A stretch of DNA of 64,000 nt from Grimontia sedimenti (GTDB lineage Bacteria; Pseudomonadota; Gammaproteobacteria; Enterobacterales; Vibrionaceae): the NCBI RefSeq assembly GCF_011045095.1, contig NZ_JAALDL010000012.1, positions 1 to 64,000 on the forward strand. The letters are read 5' to 3'. Below the pieces are notes generated by a model that did not search any database, was not told where the DNA came from, and saw only the letters and a program-made list of their open reading frames with translations. Below, piece after piece: positions 9,391-20,784 of the stretch (position 1 is the first letter of the stretch; each line of letters opens with the position of its first letter). A program made the translations under genes and the position numbers.

Positions 9391-10659
9391 TTGTTTGACC
9401 GTTATGAAGCCGGTGAACAGGCTGTTTTAGTTCATATCAACTTCACCCAGGAAGGCGAATGGGAAGATCTCAGCGAATTTGAAATGCTGGTATCGTCAGC
9501 GGGGGTTAGCAGGCTGCAAACCATTACGGGCAGTCGGCAGTCCCCGCATTCCAAATACTTCGTTGGTGAAGGTAAAGCCCTAGAAATCGCTGATGCAGTT
9601 CGATTGACAGGGGCTGACATTGTTATCTTCAACCATGCGCTTTCTCCTGCGCAAGAACGAAACCTTGAACGTCTGGTCAAATGTCGAGTGCTTGATCGCA
9701 CTGGTCTGATCCTGGACATCTTTGCACAGCGTGCCCGCACTCACGAAGGTAAGTTGCAGGTCGAGCTGGCACAGCTTCGCCATCTTTCCACCCGACTCGT
9801 CAGAGGCTGGACGCACTTGGAGCGTCAGAAAGGGGGGATCGGTTTGCGTGGTCCGGGTGAGACCCAGCTTGAGACTGACCGTCGATTGCTGCGTGATCGC
9901 GTTAAGGCAATTTTGCGTAGACTTGAGAAAGTGTCTAAACAGCGCGAGCAAGGGCGACGAGCCCGAAACCGTGCTGAAGTACCAACCGTCTCGCTGGTGG
10001 GATACACCAACGCTGGCAAATCCACCCTCTTTAACCGTATTACTGAAGCGGGGGTCTACGCAGCTGATCAGCTGTTCGCGACCCTGGATCCGACGTTGCG
10101 AAAGATTGAGGTGGAAGATGTTGGTGATGTGATTCTTGCTGATACCGTTGGTTTTATCCGCCACTTACCGCACGATCTGGTTGCGGCGTTTAAAGCCACT
10201 TTGCAGGAAACACAGGAAGCGACCTTGCTTTTGCATGTGATTGACGCGAGTGATGATCGTTTCCGCGAAAACATCGAAGCGGTTGACGTGGTACTTGAAG
10301 AGATTGATGCACACGAAGTTCCGACTTTGTTGGTGATGAACAAAATTGACAACATGGATGAAGCCTCGCCACGTATTGAGCGTGATGAAGAAGGTTTACC
10401 TCAGGTTGTTTATGTATCAGCACTGGCAGATCAGGGCATAGATCTTCTTTTTGAGGCACTAACCGAGAGGCTAGCGGGGACTATGGTAAGCTATCGCTTA
10501 CGTATTCCACCTGCGGCTATCGGCAGAATGCACAGTAAATTCTGTCAGTTGCGCTGTATTACGCATGAAGAATACGAGCAGGACGGACATTTGCTGGTCG
10601 ACGTGCGGTTACCTCAAACAGACTGGTTGAGGTTGAAAAAAGGGAAGGCAGTGAGTTAG
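9391..10659 (+). CDS. hflX: GTPase HflX (ribosome-splitting factor)
   Basis: 422 residues. The start is a TTG at 9391, preceded at good spacing by AAGGAG; the N-terminus (FDRYEAGEQAVLVHI) matches HflX. The N-terminal HflX domain is followed by a coiled helical stretch and a G domain (about 200-370) with GYTNAGKST, DTVGFI and NKID. HflX binds stalled 70S ribosomes, for instance after heat shock, and splits them. It lies between hfq and hflK. Confidence 0.95.
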   Translation: MFDRYEAGEQAVLVHINFTQEGEWEDLSEFEMLVSSAGVSRLQTITGSRQSPHSKYFVGEGKALEIADAVRLTGADIVIFNHALSPAQERNLERLVKCRVLDRTGLILDIFAQRARTHEGKLQVELAQLRHLSTRLVRGWTHLERQKGGIGLRGPGETQLETDRRLLRDRVKAILRRLEKVSKQREQGRRARNRAEVPTVSLVGYTNAGKSTLFNRITEAGVYAADQLFATLDPTLRKIEVEDVGDVILADTVGFIRHLPHDLVAAFKATLQETQEATLLLHVIDASDDRFRENIEAVDVVLEEIDAHEVPTLLVMNKIDNMDEASPRIERDEEGLPQVVYVSALADQGIDLLFEALTERLAGTMVSYRLRIPPAAIGRMHSKFCQLRCITHEEYEQDGHLLVDVRLPQTDWLRLKKGKAVS

Positions 10660-10732
10660 GCGACTTTATCGTCAACTGACAGCCTGTTACAGTATAAAAA
10701 CTATCGTCATATCATACTGATGGAGTGCTCTA

Positions 10733-11887
10733 ATGGCGTGGAATGAGCCAGGAAACAATGGCGGTCAGGACAAAGACCCGTGGGGAAACCGCGGAGGTCG
10801 TGACCAAGGGCCGCCGGACCTCGATGAGGTGTTTGGCAAGCTAAGCCGCAAACTGAGTGGCTTGTTTGGCGGCAAAGGGCCGTCTTTTGGTGGCAGCGGT
10901 GCTGCTGGTTTGGGCGTAATTGCCGTTGTGGGTGCAGTTATCTGGGGTGTCTCAGGCTTTTACACTATCGGTGAAGCTGAGCGCGGTGTCGTGCTGCGCT
11001 TTGGCGAATACAACCGCATTGTGCAGCCAGGTCTGAACTGGAAGCCAACGTTTATCGATGAAGTGACCCCGGTAAACGTTCAGGCAATTCGTTCTTTGCG
11101 CGGCTCAGGCGACATGCTGACCAAAGACGAAAACGTTGTGCGTGTTGAAATGGACGTGCAATACCGCGTTGCTGATCCGAAGAAATATCTGTTTGCAGTC
11201 ACCAATGCCGACGACAGCCTGCGTCAGGCAACTGACTCTGCGCTGCGTGCAGTGATTGGTGATGCTGTGATGGACCAAATCCTGACCTCTGGTCGTCAGG
11301 AAATCCGTGAACGCACTGAAGTTGAAATCAACCGCATCGTGGACCGTTACGACATGGGTCTGCTGGTAGTTGATGTGAACTTCGATACAGCACGTCCACC
11401 GGAGCAGGTCAAAGACGCATTCGATGACGCTATTGCAGCGCGTGAGGATGAAGAACGTTTCATTCGTGAAGCAGAAGCTTATCGCAACGATATTTTGCCT
11501 AAAGCAACGGGTCGTGCAGAGCGTCTGAAGAAAGAAGCTCTGGGTTACAAAGAGAAAACTGTTAATGAAGCAGAGGGTGACGTAGCGCAGTTCGAGAAGC
11601 TGCTGCCTGAATATCAGGCTGCACCTGAAGTCACGCGTAGCCGTCTGTACCTCCAGACCATGGAGAACGTCTTCGGTAACACCAGTAAAGTGTTGATTGA
11701 TTCACAGGAAGGCGGCAACAACCTGCTTTACCTGCCATTGGATAAGCTGATGAACCAAACTCCTCAGCAACGTTCGACCACGGTTAACAGCAATGCATCA
11801 GATTACGGCATTGAGCTGGAAAGCTCGACGCAATCTGCAGCGCCAAGCAACAGCCGTTCGTCGACTTCGCGCCAGGGGAGATATTAA
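10733..11887 (+). CDS. hflK: FtsH protease modulator HflK
   Basis: 384 residues. The N-terminal tail is Gly/Asn/Asp-rich and cytoplasmic, one transmembrane helix lies near 60-80 (GVIAVVGAVIWGVSGF), then the SPFH/band-7 domain in the periplasm (GVVLRFGEYNRIVQPGLNWK, ENVVRVEMDVQYRV) and a coiled-coil region. With HflC it forms the cage around the FtsH protease and regulates degradation of membrane proteins. hflC starts two bases after the stop. Confidence 0.96.
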   Translation: MAWNEPGNNGGQDKDPWGNRGGRDQGPPDLDEVFGKLSRKLSGLFGGKGPSFGGSGAAGLGVIAVVGAVIWGVSGFYTIGEAERGVVLRFGEYNRIVQPGLNWKPTFIDEVTPVNVQAIRSLRGSGDMLTKDENVVRVEMDVQYRVADPKKYLFAVTNADDSLRQATDSALRAVIGDAVMDQILTSGRQEIRERTEVEINRIVDRYDMGLLVVDVNFDTARPPEQVKDAFDDAIAAREDEERFIREAEAYRNDILPKATGRAERLKKEALGYKEKTVNEAEGDVAQFEKLLPEYQAAPEVTRSRLYLQTMENVFGNTSKVLIDSQEGGNNLLYLPLDKLMNQTPQQRSTTVNSNASDYGIELESSTQSAAPSNSRSSTSRQGRY

Positions 11888-11889
11888 TT

Positions 11890-12777
11890 ATGCGTAAGTT
11901 GTTAATTCCTCTAATCATCATATCGCTCGTTTTAGGCTTGATGTCAGTATTCGTCGTCGACGAAGGTGACCGCGGTATTGTGATTCGTTTCGGTCGTGTA
12001 CTGAAAGCTGACGATGACATGGCGAAAATTTACCCGCCGGGGCTTCATTTTAAAGTTCCTGTTTTCGACAGCGTTAAAGTGCTGGATGCACGTATCCAGA
12101 CCATGGATGACCAATCAGATCGTTTTGTAACGTCTGAGAAAAAAGACGTGATCATCGACTCCTACGTGAAGTGGAAAATCAAAGATTTCGGTCAGTACTA
12201 CCTTTCAACAGGTGGTGGTAACCGTCTGACTGCTGAAGCCCTTTTGCAACGTAAAGTGGCTGATGGTCTGCGTGCAGAAATCGGTTCAAAAACCATTAAG
12301 GAAATCGTATCCGAGAAGCGTGAGCAGGTGATGGCAGACGTACTGACTGAGCTTCAGGAAGGTGCTAACGACATCGGCATTGAAGTGATTGACCTTCGTA
12401 TCAAGAAGATCAACCTGCCTGATGAAATCAGTGAGTCAATCTACGCACGTATGCGTGCAGAGCGTGAAACTGTTGCGCGTCGCCACCGCTCGCAAGGTCG
12501 TGAGAAGGCGGAAGTTATCCGCGCTCAGGCTGAGCTGGAAGTGGCTACCGTTTTGGCAGAAGCAGAGCGTACTGCACGTGTAACACGTGGTGAAGCTGAT
12601 GCAGAAGTTGCAAGGATCTATGCAAATACCTTCAACAAAGAGCCAGAGTTTTATAACTTCCTGCGCTCTCTGCAAGCTTACGAGAAAAGCTTCAACAACA
12701 AGGGCGACATCATGGTTGTTGACCCTAACAGTGAGTTCTTCCAGTACATGAAAGAGCCAACGTTGAAGGCAAATTAA
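11890..12777 (+). CDS. hflC: FtsH protease modulator HflC
   Basis: 295 residues with an N-terminal transmembrane anchor (LLIPLIIISLVLGLMSVFVV) and an SPFH domain (RGIVIRFGRV, YPPGLHFKVP, KDVIIDSYVKWKI), then a long charged helix. Partner of HflK in the membrane-bound FtsH-HflKC complex. A strong terminator directly follows, marking the end of the superoperon. Confidence 0.96.
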   Translation: MRKLLIPLIIISLVLGLMSVFVVDEGDRGIVIRFGRVLKADDDMAKIYPPGLHFKVPVFDSVKVLDARIQTMDDQSDRFVTSEKKDVIIDSYVKWKIKDFGQYYLSTGGGNRLTAEALLQRKVADGLRAEIGSKTIKEIVSEKREQVMADVLTELQEGANDIGIEVIDLRIKKINLPDEISESIYARMRAERETVARRHRSQGREKAEVIRAQAELEVATVLAEAERTARVTRGEADAEVARIYANTFNKEPEFYNFLRSLQAYEKSFNNKGDIMVVDPNSEFFQYMKEPTLKAN

Positions 12778-12801
12778 TCGTTGCCAGACAGCAAAACAGA
12801 A

Positions 12802-12831
12802 AAGACAAGGCGTCATGCCTTGTCTTTTTTT
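12802..12831 (+). terminator. Rho-independent terminator after hflC
   Basis: Ten-pair stem AAGACAAGGC/GCCTTGTCTT with a five-base loop followed by a T run. It closes the nnr-to-hflC transcription unit. Confidence 0.9.
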
Positions 12832-12854
12832 ATCCAAACGAACGAGAGTGAAAA

Positions 12855-13049
12855 ATGGGCAATGAGTTGTGGCTTGCAATGGGTTTAGTGCTGGTAGTTG
12901 AAGGGCTGGGGCCGATGTTGGTACCGAAAAAATGGCGGCAAATGGTCAGCGAAATGAGCCTGTTACCAGATGCTACCCTACGTCGCATTGGCGGGTGTTT
13001 AGTCGTCGCAGGCGCGGTAATCGCATATATGATGTGGCCGTCCAAGTAA
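12855..13049 (+). CDS. DUF2065 family small membrane protein (YjeT-like)
   Basis: 64 residues with two hydrophobic helices (about 5-22, containing LAMGLVLVVEGLGPML, and about 43-60, containing GGCLVVAGAVIAYMM) separated by a charged segment. Length, the EGLGPML motif and the position between hflC and purA match E. coli YjeT (DUF2065). The function of the family is unknown; a small inner-membrane protein is all that can be said. Confidence 0.85.
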   Translation: MGNELWLAMGLVLVVEGLGPMLVPKKWRQMVSEMSLLPDATLRRIGGCLVVAGAVIAYMMWPSK

Positions 13050-13132
13050 ATCGAAAGAGCAAAAAACTGTGACAGCCCGATGACCATAAGCAGGACGGCG
13101 CTCAAAAAATGACTGCATCCTTCAAACGATGG

Positions 13133-13141
13133 TGCTAGAAT
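13133..13141 (+). promoter_or_regulatory. Extended -10 promoter element for purA
   Basis: TG, one base, then TAGAAT, an extended -10 with one mismatch to TATAAT, about 30 bp upstream of the purA ATG. No good -35 is seen, as is common for extended -10 promoters. Confidence 0.4.
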
Positions 13142-13162
13142 CCCGTTTTAATCATCAACTGA

Positions 13163-14488
<1,326 letters not shown>

Positions 14489-14501
14489 TCAGTTTCCGGT
14501 G

Positions 14502-14533
14502 AAAAAAACCAGCCTCCAAGGCTGGTTTTTTTT
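14502..14533 (+). terminator. Rho-independent terminator after purA
   Basis: Stem AAAACCAGCCT/AGGCTGGTTTT with a three-base loop, followed by a long T run. It ends purA transcription before the motX promoter. Confidence 0.92.
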
Positions 14534-14592
14534 GCCCAATCGGCCCTATACTGTTGATATTGGTCGGCGGAAATTTTTCGCCGGAAAAAGGG

Positions 14593-14619
14593 TAAAGTTC
14601 GGCAAATCCTTGCCGATAT
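14593..14619 (+). promoter_or_regulatory. Sigma-28 (FliA) flagellar promoter for motX
   Basis: TAAAGTTC, 11 bases, then GCCGATAT. The sigma-28 consensus is TAAAGTTT-N11-GCCGATAA, so only two positions differ and the spacing is exact. It lies about 90 bp upstream of the motX ATG, fitting late flagellar gene control. Confidence 0.8.
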
Positions 14620-14705
14620 AAGTTAGGCAAGACACACCGTATCCAAGGCCAAAGAGGTGGATGTTTCCTCTTTTTGGCAGAACAATACCTGTATAGTGGG
14701 AAGGC

Positions 14706-15326
14706 ATGAAACTGCGTACCTTATTTATATCCATGATGTTAGCCAGCCCTTTCGCGAAAGCAGAAGTGGGTCCGGCTCTTCCTGTGTATGAAGAGTCGCA
14801 ACTGATCCGCCTGTTTGAGTCGAATACGCACCTCAAGAAGGTGAAAGAAGACGATTGTCAGCTCCTTCAAGATATCGAGGCCCGCGCCATTCGCGTTGAA
14901 TCCCCAGCTTACCAGTTCCTTTATGGTGATATGTTGGCATGGGGGGTGTGTGTCGACAGAGATGTCGAAACTGGCGTTTATTACATGCAGGTCGCGGCGC
15001 AGCAGGGTTTGCCTGCGGCGCTAGAGCAACTCGGTCGCTATTACTCCAAAGGCACCTTGGTGCAGCAGGACAAAGAACGGGCGATCCCATACTTGCGTGA
15101 AGCTGCATCTCTAGGGAACACCCGGGCTAGGCTTCAATTAGCCGAACTACTGGTGGCTGATTACGGTAGCCCGTTGGATTACGAAGATGCCTATCGCTGG
15201 CTGTATCACACCATTACCGCTGACACATCCACGCACAATCGCATTGCATTACTACGAAGAGCGTTGGAAGATAAAATGCCGCGAAATGTCATTGCCCGCG
15301 CGAAACGACGCGATACCTATTGGTGA
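14706..15326 (+). CDS. motX: Sodium-driven flagellar stator protein MotX
   Basis: 206 residues. The signal peptide ends near SPFAKA, followed by Sel1-like repeats (QGLPAALEQLGRYYSKGT, LGNTRARLQLAELL, DYEDAYRWLYH). The core YQFLYGDMLAWGVCVDRDVE and the C-terminus VIARAKRRDT match Vibrio MotX. MotX joins MotY in the periplasmic T ring that holds the PomAB stator around the polar flagellar motor. It stands alone between purA and hmp, with a sigma-28 promoter upstream, which supports the assignment over a generic Sel1 protein. Confidence 0.9.
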   Translation: MKLRTLFISMMLASPFAKAEVGPALPVYEESQLIRLFESNTHLKKVKEDDCQLLQDIEARAIRVESPAYQFLYGDMLAWGVCVDRDVETGVYYMQVAAQQGLPAALEQLGRYYSKGTLVQQDKERAIPYLREAASLGNTRARLQLAELLVADYGSPLDYEDAYRWLYHTITADTSTHNRIALLRRALEDKMPRNVIARAKRRDTYW

Positions 15327-15344
15327 TGACCAGAACAAATTAAA

Positions 15345-15371
15345 AAATGCCCGCAGATTGCGGGCATTTTC
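15345..15371. terminator. Bidirectional terminator between motX and hmp
   Basis: Eleven-pair stem AAATGCCCGCA/TGCGGGCATTT with a three-base loop and A/T runs on both sides. It serves convergent motX and hmp. Confidence 0.88.
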
Positions 15372-15387
15372 GCTTTTAGGTGAACGC

Positions 15388-16575
15388 TTAAATCACCTTA
15401 TGCGGGCCAAAGCATTCGTAGAAAATACGATCTTTGCTGATGCCCGCATCCACAAGCTGTGTGGCAACTGCCTGCATGAAACCGACGGGGCCACAAAGAT
15501 AAAAGTCTCGGCTCGAGCCTTGGGCTAACCCTTCAACTTTGCTGATATCTATCAGGCCTTGATGGTCAAATTGTTCGCCCTGCAAATCTGAGTCTGAAGG
15601 TTCACGGAACCACACGTCACGCTTGGCAGTATGATGCTGGCTCAGCAAGGTATCAATATGAGCACCAAAAGCGTGGTGATCGCCATTTTCAGCGGCATGT
15701 AGCCAGTGGATTTCTGCATCATGCTTGCTGCTGAGAGACTCCAGCATCGACAGCATAGGCGTCAGCCCAACACCGCCTGAAATGAGAGCGACAGGGGTGT
15801 CAGTGTCTGAATGGAAGAAAAAGTCGCCGGTTGGTGGCGCGAGCTCAACGGTATCGCCCACGTTGAGGTGGTCATGTAGATAATTCGAAACCGTTCCCTG
15901 AGCTTCTCGTTTCACAGAGATACGGTAAAGCTCACCATTTGGGGCGGCAGACAGGCTATATTGGCGGATTTCCTGATTGGAAAACTGTTCAGGAGACAGG
16001 TAAATACTGATGTATTGTCCCGGTACGTAATCCGCCACTGGCTGACCATCGACAGGGGCGAAAATGAAACTGGTGATCACTTCGCTTTCGGGTGTTTTGC
16101 TGACCAGCTTGAAAGTGCGTGTTCCACGCCAGCCGCCGTTGGAGCCTGCATTCTGTTGGTAGATTTCCTCTTCACGATTAATGAATACCTGTGCAAGTAC
16201 ACCATAGGCTTCTGCCCATGCGTCTAACACTTCCTGACCTGGCGAGAAAAGCTCATCGATCGTTGCCAACAGGTTTTCACCGACGATGGCATACATTTCC
16301 GGGGTGATATTAAAGCTCGCATGCTTTTGCGCGATCTTTTCCACCACTGGAAGCAGGGCTGGCAAGTTATCAATGTTGGCGGCGTAGCCGTAGACCGCAT
16401 TGAAAAGTGCCTCGCGTTGAGCTCCCGTAAACTGGTTACTCATATTGAAAATATCTTTGAGATCCGGATGTCGGCTGAACATGCGCTCGTAAAAATGCGC
16501 TGTCAGTTTAGGGCCGGTTTCAGCAAGCAAAGGGGCTGTGGACTTTACAATTTCAATGGTTTTCTCGTTGAGCAT
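15388..16575 (-). CDS. hmp: Flavohemoprotein, nitric oxide dioxygenase Hmp
   Basis: 395 residues, full length. A globin domain (about 1-140, with the proximal-helix region [20 protein letters not shown]) is fused to a ferredoxin-NADP reductase module: FAD-binding [12 protein letters not shown] and NAD-binding [26 protein letters not shown]. It oxidises NO to nitrate with O2 and NADPH. Two tandem NsrR boxes lie just upstream and nsrR is divergent, so NO induction is expected. Confidence 0.97.
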   Translation of the reverse strand: MLNEKTIEIVKSTAPLLAETGPKLTAHFYERMFSRHPDLKDIFNMSNQFTGAQREALFNAVYGYAANIDNLPALLPVVEKIAQKHASFNITPEMYAIVGENLLATIDELFSPGQEVLDAWAEAYGVLAQVFINREEEIYQQNAGSNGGWRGTRTFKLVSKTPESEVITSFIFAPVDGQPVADYVPGQYISIYLSPEQFSNQEIRQYSLSAAPNGELYRISVKREAQGTVSNYLHDHLNVGDTVELAPPTGDFFFHSDTDTPVALISGGVGLTPMLSMLESLSSKHDAEIHWLHAAENGDHHAFGAHIDTLLSQHHTAKRDVWFREPSDSDLQGEQFDHQGLIDISKVEGLAQGSSRDFYLCGPVGFMQAVATQLVDAGISKDRIFYECFGPHKVI

Positions 16576-16599
16576 GAAGTTTACCTTCTTATGTTTTTA

Positions 16600-16622
16600 A
16601 AGATTCATCTGAAATGCATGTT
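16600..16622. promoter_or_regulatory. NsrR operator 1
   Basis: An 11-1-11 dyad close to the NsrR consensus, with left half AAGATTCATCT and right half AAATGCATGTT. It is 25 bp upstream of the hmp start codon and would let NsrR repress hmp until NO destroys its Fe-S cluster. Confidence 0.75.
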
Positions 16623-16624
16623 TA

Positions 16625-16647
16625 AAGTTGTATCTAAAATGAATGTT
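16625..16647. promoter_or_regulatory. NsrR operator 2
   Basis: A second 11-1-11 dyad, halves AAGTTGTATCT and AAATGAATGTT, 25 bp from the first, in the hmp-nsrR divergent region. Confidence 0.68.
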
Positions 16648-16781
16648 TAAATCAACAAAAAATGGATTAAAAGGTATGATGATTTAAAACTGAGCAGTTT
16701 GGTTACTGAGAAGTAAAGAAAAATCAGAGAGTGCGCGCTTTTTACTTTCAAAGTACACTGTGTGCAAGGAGAGTTGATAAC

Positions 16782-17216
16782 GTGCAATTAACCAGTTTTA
16801 CCGACTATGGCCTGCGGGCACTGATATATCTGGCTACCCTCCCAGAAGGAGAGTTGACGAGCATTACTGTGGTCACCGAAAAATATGGGGTGTCCCGTAA
16901 CCATATGGTGAAAATTGTTCACCGTATGAGTCAGATAGGACTTGTAGAAGCTGTTCGGGGAAAGAACGGTGGCATCCGGTTAGGTAAACCAGCAAAGAGC
17001 ATTGTTGTCGGCGAAGTGATCCGTGCTCTCGAACCTTTGCAACTTGTTAATTGTGAGCAGCCAAATTGCCACATTACGTCAGCTTGTCGTCTGAAAGGTG
17101 CCCTTGCTAAAGCCTTGGAAGCTTTTCTTAACGAGATGGACAATTACACACTTCATGATTTGGTGTCAGGTAATAATGACCTGCAGCACCTTCTTATCCC
17201 AGCGCGCCCGCTCTGA
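16782..17216 (+). CDS. nsrR: Nitric oxide-sensing repressor NsrR
   Basis: 144 residues from a GTG at 16782, which has AAGGAGAG at proper spacing and gives the family N-terminus [18 protein letters not shown]. Rrf2-type winged helix with recognition region [15 protein letters not shown]. Three cysteines in [12 protein letters not shown] (about residue 92-104) bind the Fe-S cluster that senses NO. It is divergent from hmp, its likely main target here. rnr follows 113 bp downstream, as in many gammaproteobacteria. Confidence 0.94.
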   Translation: MQLTSFTDYGLRALIYLATLPEGELTSITVVTEKYGVSRNHMVKIVHRMSQIGLVEAVRGKNGGIRLGKPAKSIVVGEVIRALEPLQLVNCEQPNCHITSACRLKGALAKALEAFLNEMDNYTLHDLVSGNNDLQHLLIPARPL

Positions 17217-17329
17217 TTCTCATCGTTTGAGACGAACTGCCAGTTTTTGTCGGTATTTCTTGCGGGTGCCCAATTTCTTTTATTCAAAGCGATATACTGA
17301 GTAACACATGTCGCTAATGGGAATTTTAT

Positions 17330-19846
17330 ATGTCTCAGGACAAACACCTACACAGCAACGACCCTTATTTGGGTCGTGAAGCAGAAAAATACGACAATCC
17401 TGTGCCGAGCCGAGAGCACCTCCTCGAGGTGATTAAAGGTTTTACCACTCCGGTAAGCCGCGACCAGCTTTTCGAAGTACTGGGTTTGCGCAGCGACGAA
17501 GAATACGAAGGCTTGCGCCGCCGACTCCGTGCTATGGAGCGTGATGGCCAGCTCATTTTTACCCGCCGTCAGTGCTATGCACTGCCTGAGCGCCTGGACC
17601 TCGTCAAAGGCACCGTGATTGGTCACCGCGACGGTTTCGGTTTCTTGCGCCCCGAAGGCAAAGGCAACCGTGAAGACTGGCTGCTGCCACATCACCAGAT
17701 GAAGCAGGTGATGCATGGTGATTTCATTCTTGCGCAGCCAGCAGGAACGGATAAACGCGGCCGTAAAGAAGCCCGCGTGGTTCGTGTGCTGGAAGAGCGA
17801 AAAGGCCAGATTGTTGGCCGCTATTTTGTCGAAAACGGCATGGGCTTTGTGGTGCCGGATGACTCGCGTCTCAGCCAAGACATCGTGATCCCGCAAGAAG
17901 AGCGTAAAGGCGCACGTATGGGTAACGTTGTGGTGGTGGAAATCTTCCAGCGTCCAACCCGTCAGCACAACCCGGTTGGCCGTGTGGTTGAAGTGCTGGG
18001 CGAAAACATGGCGCCAGGCATGGAAATCGAAATTGCCGTGCGTACCCACAACATTCCGCACGAGTGGCCGCAAGACGTCGAAAAACAAATCAAGAGCTTC
18101 ACCGAGCAAGTACCGGAAGACGCGAAAAAAGGTCGTGTTGACCTGCGTGACTTGCCGCTGGTCACCATTGACGGTGAAGATGCCCGTGACTTCGATGACG
18201 CCGTATTCTGTGAGAAGAAAAAATCTGGCGGATGGCGCCTTTGGGTCGCGATTGCGGACGTGAGCTACTACGTACGTCCAGACTCGGCGTTGGACAAAGA
18301 AGCAGTGAACCGCGGTAACTCTGTGTACTTCCCGTCGCAGGTCATACCAATGTTGCCGGAGGTGCTTTCCAATGGCCTATGCTCACTGAACCCACAGGTA
18401 GACCGCTTGTGTATGGTGTGTGAAATGACCATTTCAGAAGCGGGTAAGCTTTCCGGCTTCAGACACTACGAAGCAGTGATGAACTCACATGCGCGCCTGA
18501 CTTACACCAAAGTCGCCGCGATGCTGGACGGTGATGAAGAGCTTCGCGAGCGCTACGCGCCGCTGGTTCCGCACCTGGAAGAACTGAATCACATGTACAA
18601 AGCGCTGAAGGCGTCACGTGAACAGCGCGGTGCGATTGAGTTCGAAACTGTTGAGACCAAATTCATCTTCAATGCCATGCGTAAGATTGAACGCATTGTG
18701 CCGGTTGAGCGTAACGACGCCCACAAGATCATCGAAGAATGTATGATTCTGGCCAACATTGCGTCAGCGCGTTTTGTTGAGAAAGCCAAAGAGCCTGCAC
18801 TGTACCGCGTGCACGAAGCGCCGGGCGAAGAGCGTCTCACAGGCTTTAAAGACTTCTTGAGCGAAATGGGTCTGGCACTTGAAGGTGGCTTAGAGCCGTC
18901 TCCAACCGACTACGCCAAACTGGCACATTTGATTGCTGGTCGCCCGGATCAGGAACTTATTCAAACCATGCTGCTGCGCTCCATGAAGCAGGCGGTATAT
19001 CAGGCCGATAACTCTGGTCACTTTGGCCTAGCGCTCAAGCAGTATGCGCACTTTACCTCGCCAATCCGCCGTTATCCGGATTTGCTGCTGCACCGTGCGA
19101 TCAAATATCTGATTGCTAAAGAGGAAGGACGTAACAAAGACCGCTGGACGCCAACCGGTGGTTACCACTATTCCTTCGACGATATGGACGTGATGGGTGA
19201 ACAGTGCTCGATGACAGAACGCCGCGCGGATGACGCGACCCGTGATGTCTCTGACTGGCTGAAGTGTGAATACATGCAGGATCACGTTGGCGAAGTCATG
19301 GAAGGCACTATTGCCAATGTCACTGGTTTCGGTTTCTTTGTACGGCTAAAAGAGCTGCACATTGATGGCTTAGTGCATATCTCGAACCTTGACAACGACT
19401 ATTACAACTACGACATGGTGGGTCAAAAACTGGTGGGTGAGAGCTCTGGTCGTATTTTCCGACTTGGCGATCAGGTCACGGTCAAAGTATTATCCGTCAA
19501 CCTTGATGAAAGGATGATCGATTTCGAGCTGGACGGAACAACCCGTAAAGCGCGTGGAGCAGGTAAAACTGCCCGCAATAAAGCCAAGAAAGGCCGCGCC
19601 GAGTCAGGGAAAAATCCTGAAGCCCGTCAAGAGCGTATGTCTGTTCGCCAACAGTTGAAGCGTGGCGCAATTCCAAAAGGTGAGGGTGATAAAGCCCCGT
19701 CCGGAAAGCGTGGCGATAAAGCTTCGGCAGGAAAGCGCGGCGGCAAAAGCGAAAACCCGGCGAAGAAGAAAACCAAGGCAGAGAAGGTGCGCAAGAAAAA
19801 GGCGCAGAAAGGCAAACCAGCCAGAGCAGGCAAGAATAAGAAGTAA
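17330..19846 (+). CDS. rnr: Ribonuclease R
   Basis: 838 residues. An N-terminal helix-turn-helix and two cold-shock domains are followed by the RNB catalytic domain with [13 protein letters not shown] (acidic metal ligands), an S1 domain (about 640-725) and a lysine-rich tail with repeated [10 protein letters not shown]-type units. It degrades structured RNA 3' to 5', including rRNA and mRNA, and works with tmRNA. rlmB starts three bases after its stop, so the two are co-transcribed. Confidence 0.97.
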   Translation: MSQDKHLHSNDPYLGREAEKYDNPVPSREHLLEVIKGFTTPVSRDQLFEVLGLRSDEEYEGLRRRLRAMERDGQLIFTRRQCYALPERLDLVKGTVIGHRDGFGFLRPEGKGNREDWLLPHHQMKQVMHGDFILAQPAGTDKRGRKEARVVRVLEERKGQIVGRYFVENGMGFVVPDDSRLSQDIVIPQEERKGARMGNVVVVEIFQRPTRQHNPVGRVVEVLGENMAPGMEIEIAVRTHNIPHEWPQDVEKQIKSFTEQVPEDAKKGRVDLRDLPLVTIDGEDARDFDDAVFCEKKKSGGWRLWVAIADVSYYVRPDSALDKEAVNRGNSVYFPSQVIPMLPEVLSNGLCSLNPQVDRLCMVCEMTISEAGKLSGFRHYEAVMNSHARLTYTKVAAMLDGDEELRERYAPLVPHLEELNHMYKALKASREQRGAIEFETVETKFIFNAMRKIERIVPVERNDAHKIIEECMILANIASARFVEKAKEPALYRVHEAPGEERLTGFKDFLSEMGLALEGGLEPSPTDYAKLAHLIAGRPDQELIQTMLLRSMKQAVYQADNSGHFGLALKQYAHFTSPIRRYPDLLLHRAIKYLIAKEEGRNKDRWTPTGGYHYSFDDMDVMGEQCSMTERRADDATRDVSDWLKCEYMQDHVGEVMEGTIANVTGFGFFVRLKELHIDGLVHISNLDNDYYNYDMVGQKLVGESSGRIFRLGDQVTVKVLSVNLDERMIDFELDGTTRKARGAGKTARNKAKKGRAESGKNPEARQERMSVRQQLKRGAIPKGEGDKAPSGKRGDKASAGKRGGKSENPAKKKTKAEKVRKKKAQKGKPARAGKNKK

Positions 19847-19849
19847 TCC

Positions 19850-20587
19850 ATGAGCAATGAAATGATTTACGGCATCCACGCCGTTAAAGCCGTACTGGAG
19901 TCTGATCCGTCCCGCTTCATCGAAGTCTTCGTGCTGAAAGGCCGTCAGGATGATCGTGTATTGCCTGTATTGAATGAGTTGACCCGCCTAGGTATCACTT
20001 TGCAGGAAATGGGCCGTAAAGCACTGGATGACAAAGCGAAAGGTGCCTCTCACCAGGGCTTGATTGCCCGTGTGAAGCCAGGTCGCCAGTACAATGAAAA
20101 CGACCTCGACATCATTCTGGATGGCAAAGAGAGCCCTCTTCTATTGGTGTTGGACGGGGTGACGGATCCACATAACCTGGGCGCATGTCTGCGTAACGCG
20201 GATGCTGCCGGTGTGTGTGCGGTGATTGTGCCGAAAGACAAATCTGCTCAACTGAACGCGACAGCTCGAAAAGTGGCTGTTGGCGCTGCAGAAGTGGTGC
20301 CTTTGGTTCGTGTGACCAACCTAGCCCGTACCATGCGTGCGTTGCAGGAAAAAGGTGTGTGGTTTGTCGGCACTGCCGGCGAAGCAACTCATGATGTGTA
20401 TGACGCGAAACTGACTGGACCTCTGGCGATTGTGATGGGCGCAGAAGGTGACGGTATGCGCCGACTGACCCGCGAGACTTGTGACGATCTCATCAGTATT
20501 CCAATGGCGGGCAGCGTGTCGAGCCTGAACGTGTCGGTCGCAACTGGTATCTGCCTGTTTGAAGCCGTGCGCCAGCGCCGCGGATAA
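19850..20587 (+). CDS. rlmB: 23S rRNA (guanosine-2251-2'-O)-methyltransferase RlmB
   Basis: 245 residues. The N-terminal substrate-binding domain ([12 protein letters not shown]) is followed by a SpoU/TrmH knot with the three SPOUT motifs: [30 protein letters not shown] and [16 protein letters not shown]. It methylates G2251 in the peptidyl-transferase P loop. Co-transcribed with rnr; a terminator lies 26 bp downstream. Confidence 0.96.
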   Translation: MSNEMIYGIHAVKAVLESDPSRFIEVFVLKGRQDDRVLPVLNELTRLGITLQEMGRKALDDKAKGASHQGLIARVKPGRQYNENDLDIILDGKESPLLLVLDGVTDPHNLGACLRNADAAGVCAVIVPKDKSAQLNATARKVAVGAAEVVPLVRVTNLARTMRALQEKGVWFVGTAGEATHDVYDAKLTGPLAIVMGAEGDGMRRLTRETCDDLISIPMAGSVSSLNVSVATGICLFEAVRQRRG

Positions 20588-20613
20588 CTGCAAGAAAACA
20601 GACCGTTTTCACA

Positions 20614-20658
20614 CAAAGCAACGCCCGGTGATTTATTTCTCCGGGTGTTGTGCTTTTT
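20614..20658 (+). terminator. Terminator after rlmB
   Basis: Imperfect stem built from AAAGCAACGCCCGG and CCGGGTGTTGTGCTTTT around a 12-base loop, ending in a short T run. It separates rnr-rlmB from the rpsF operon. Confidence 0.7.
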
Positions 20659-20702
20659 GTTGCTATTAGCGGCGCAATTCTGTACTATCCTGCCTCCAAA
20701 TT

Positions 20703-20759
20703 CCCGGTCTTTTACTTTCGTTCCTTGCTTCCGCTGGACGACCGGGCCAAGCGTGGAAG
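20703..20759 (+). promoter_or_regulatory. Candidate S6:S18 autoregulatory leader of the rpsF operon
   Basis: CCCGGTC (20703-20709) can pair with GACCGGG (20740-20746), enclosing a segment whose CTTCCGC (20728-20734) can pair with GTGGAAG (20753-20759) just before the ribosome-binding site. The S6:S18 complex is known to bind rpsF leaders at a CCG-containing element in many bacteria. Position and the exposed CCG fit, but I cannot confirm the fold. Confidence 0.45.
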
Positions 20760-20784
20760 CTGAATAATCCGTAAGGAGCAACCA

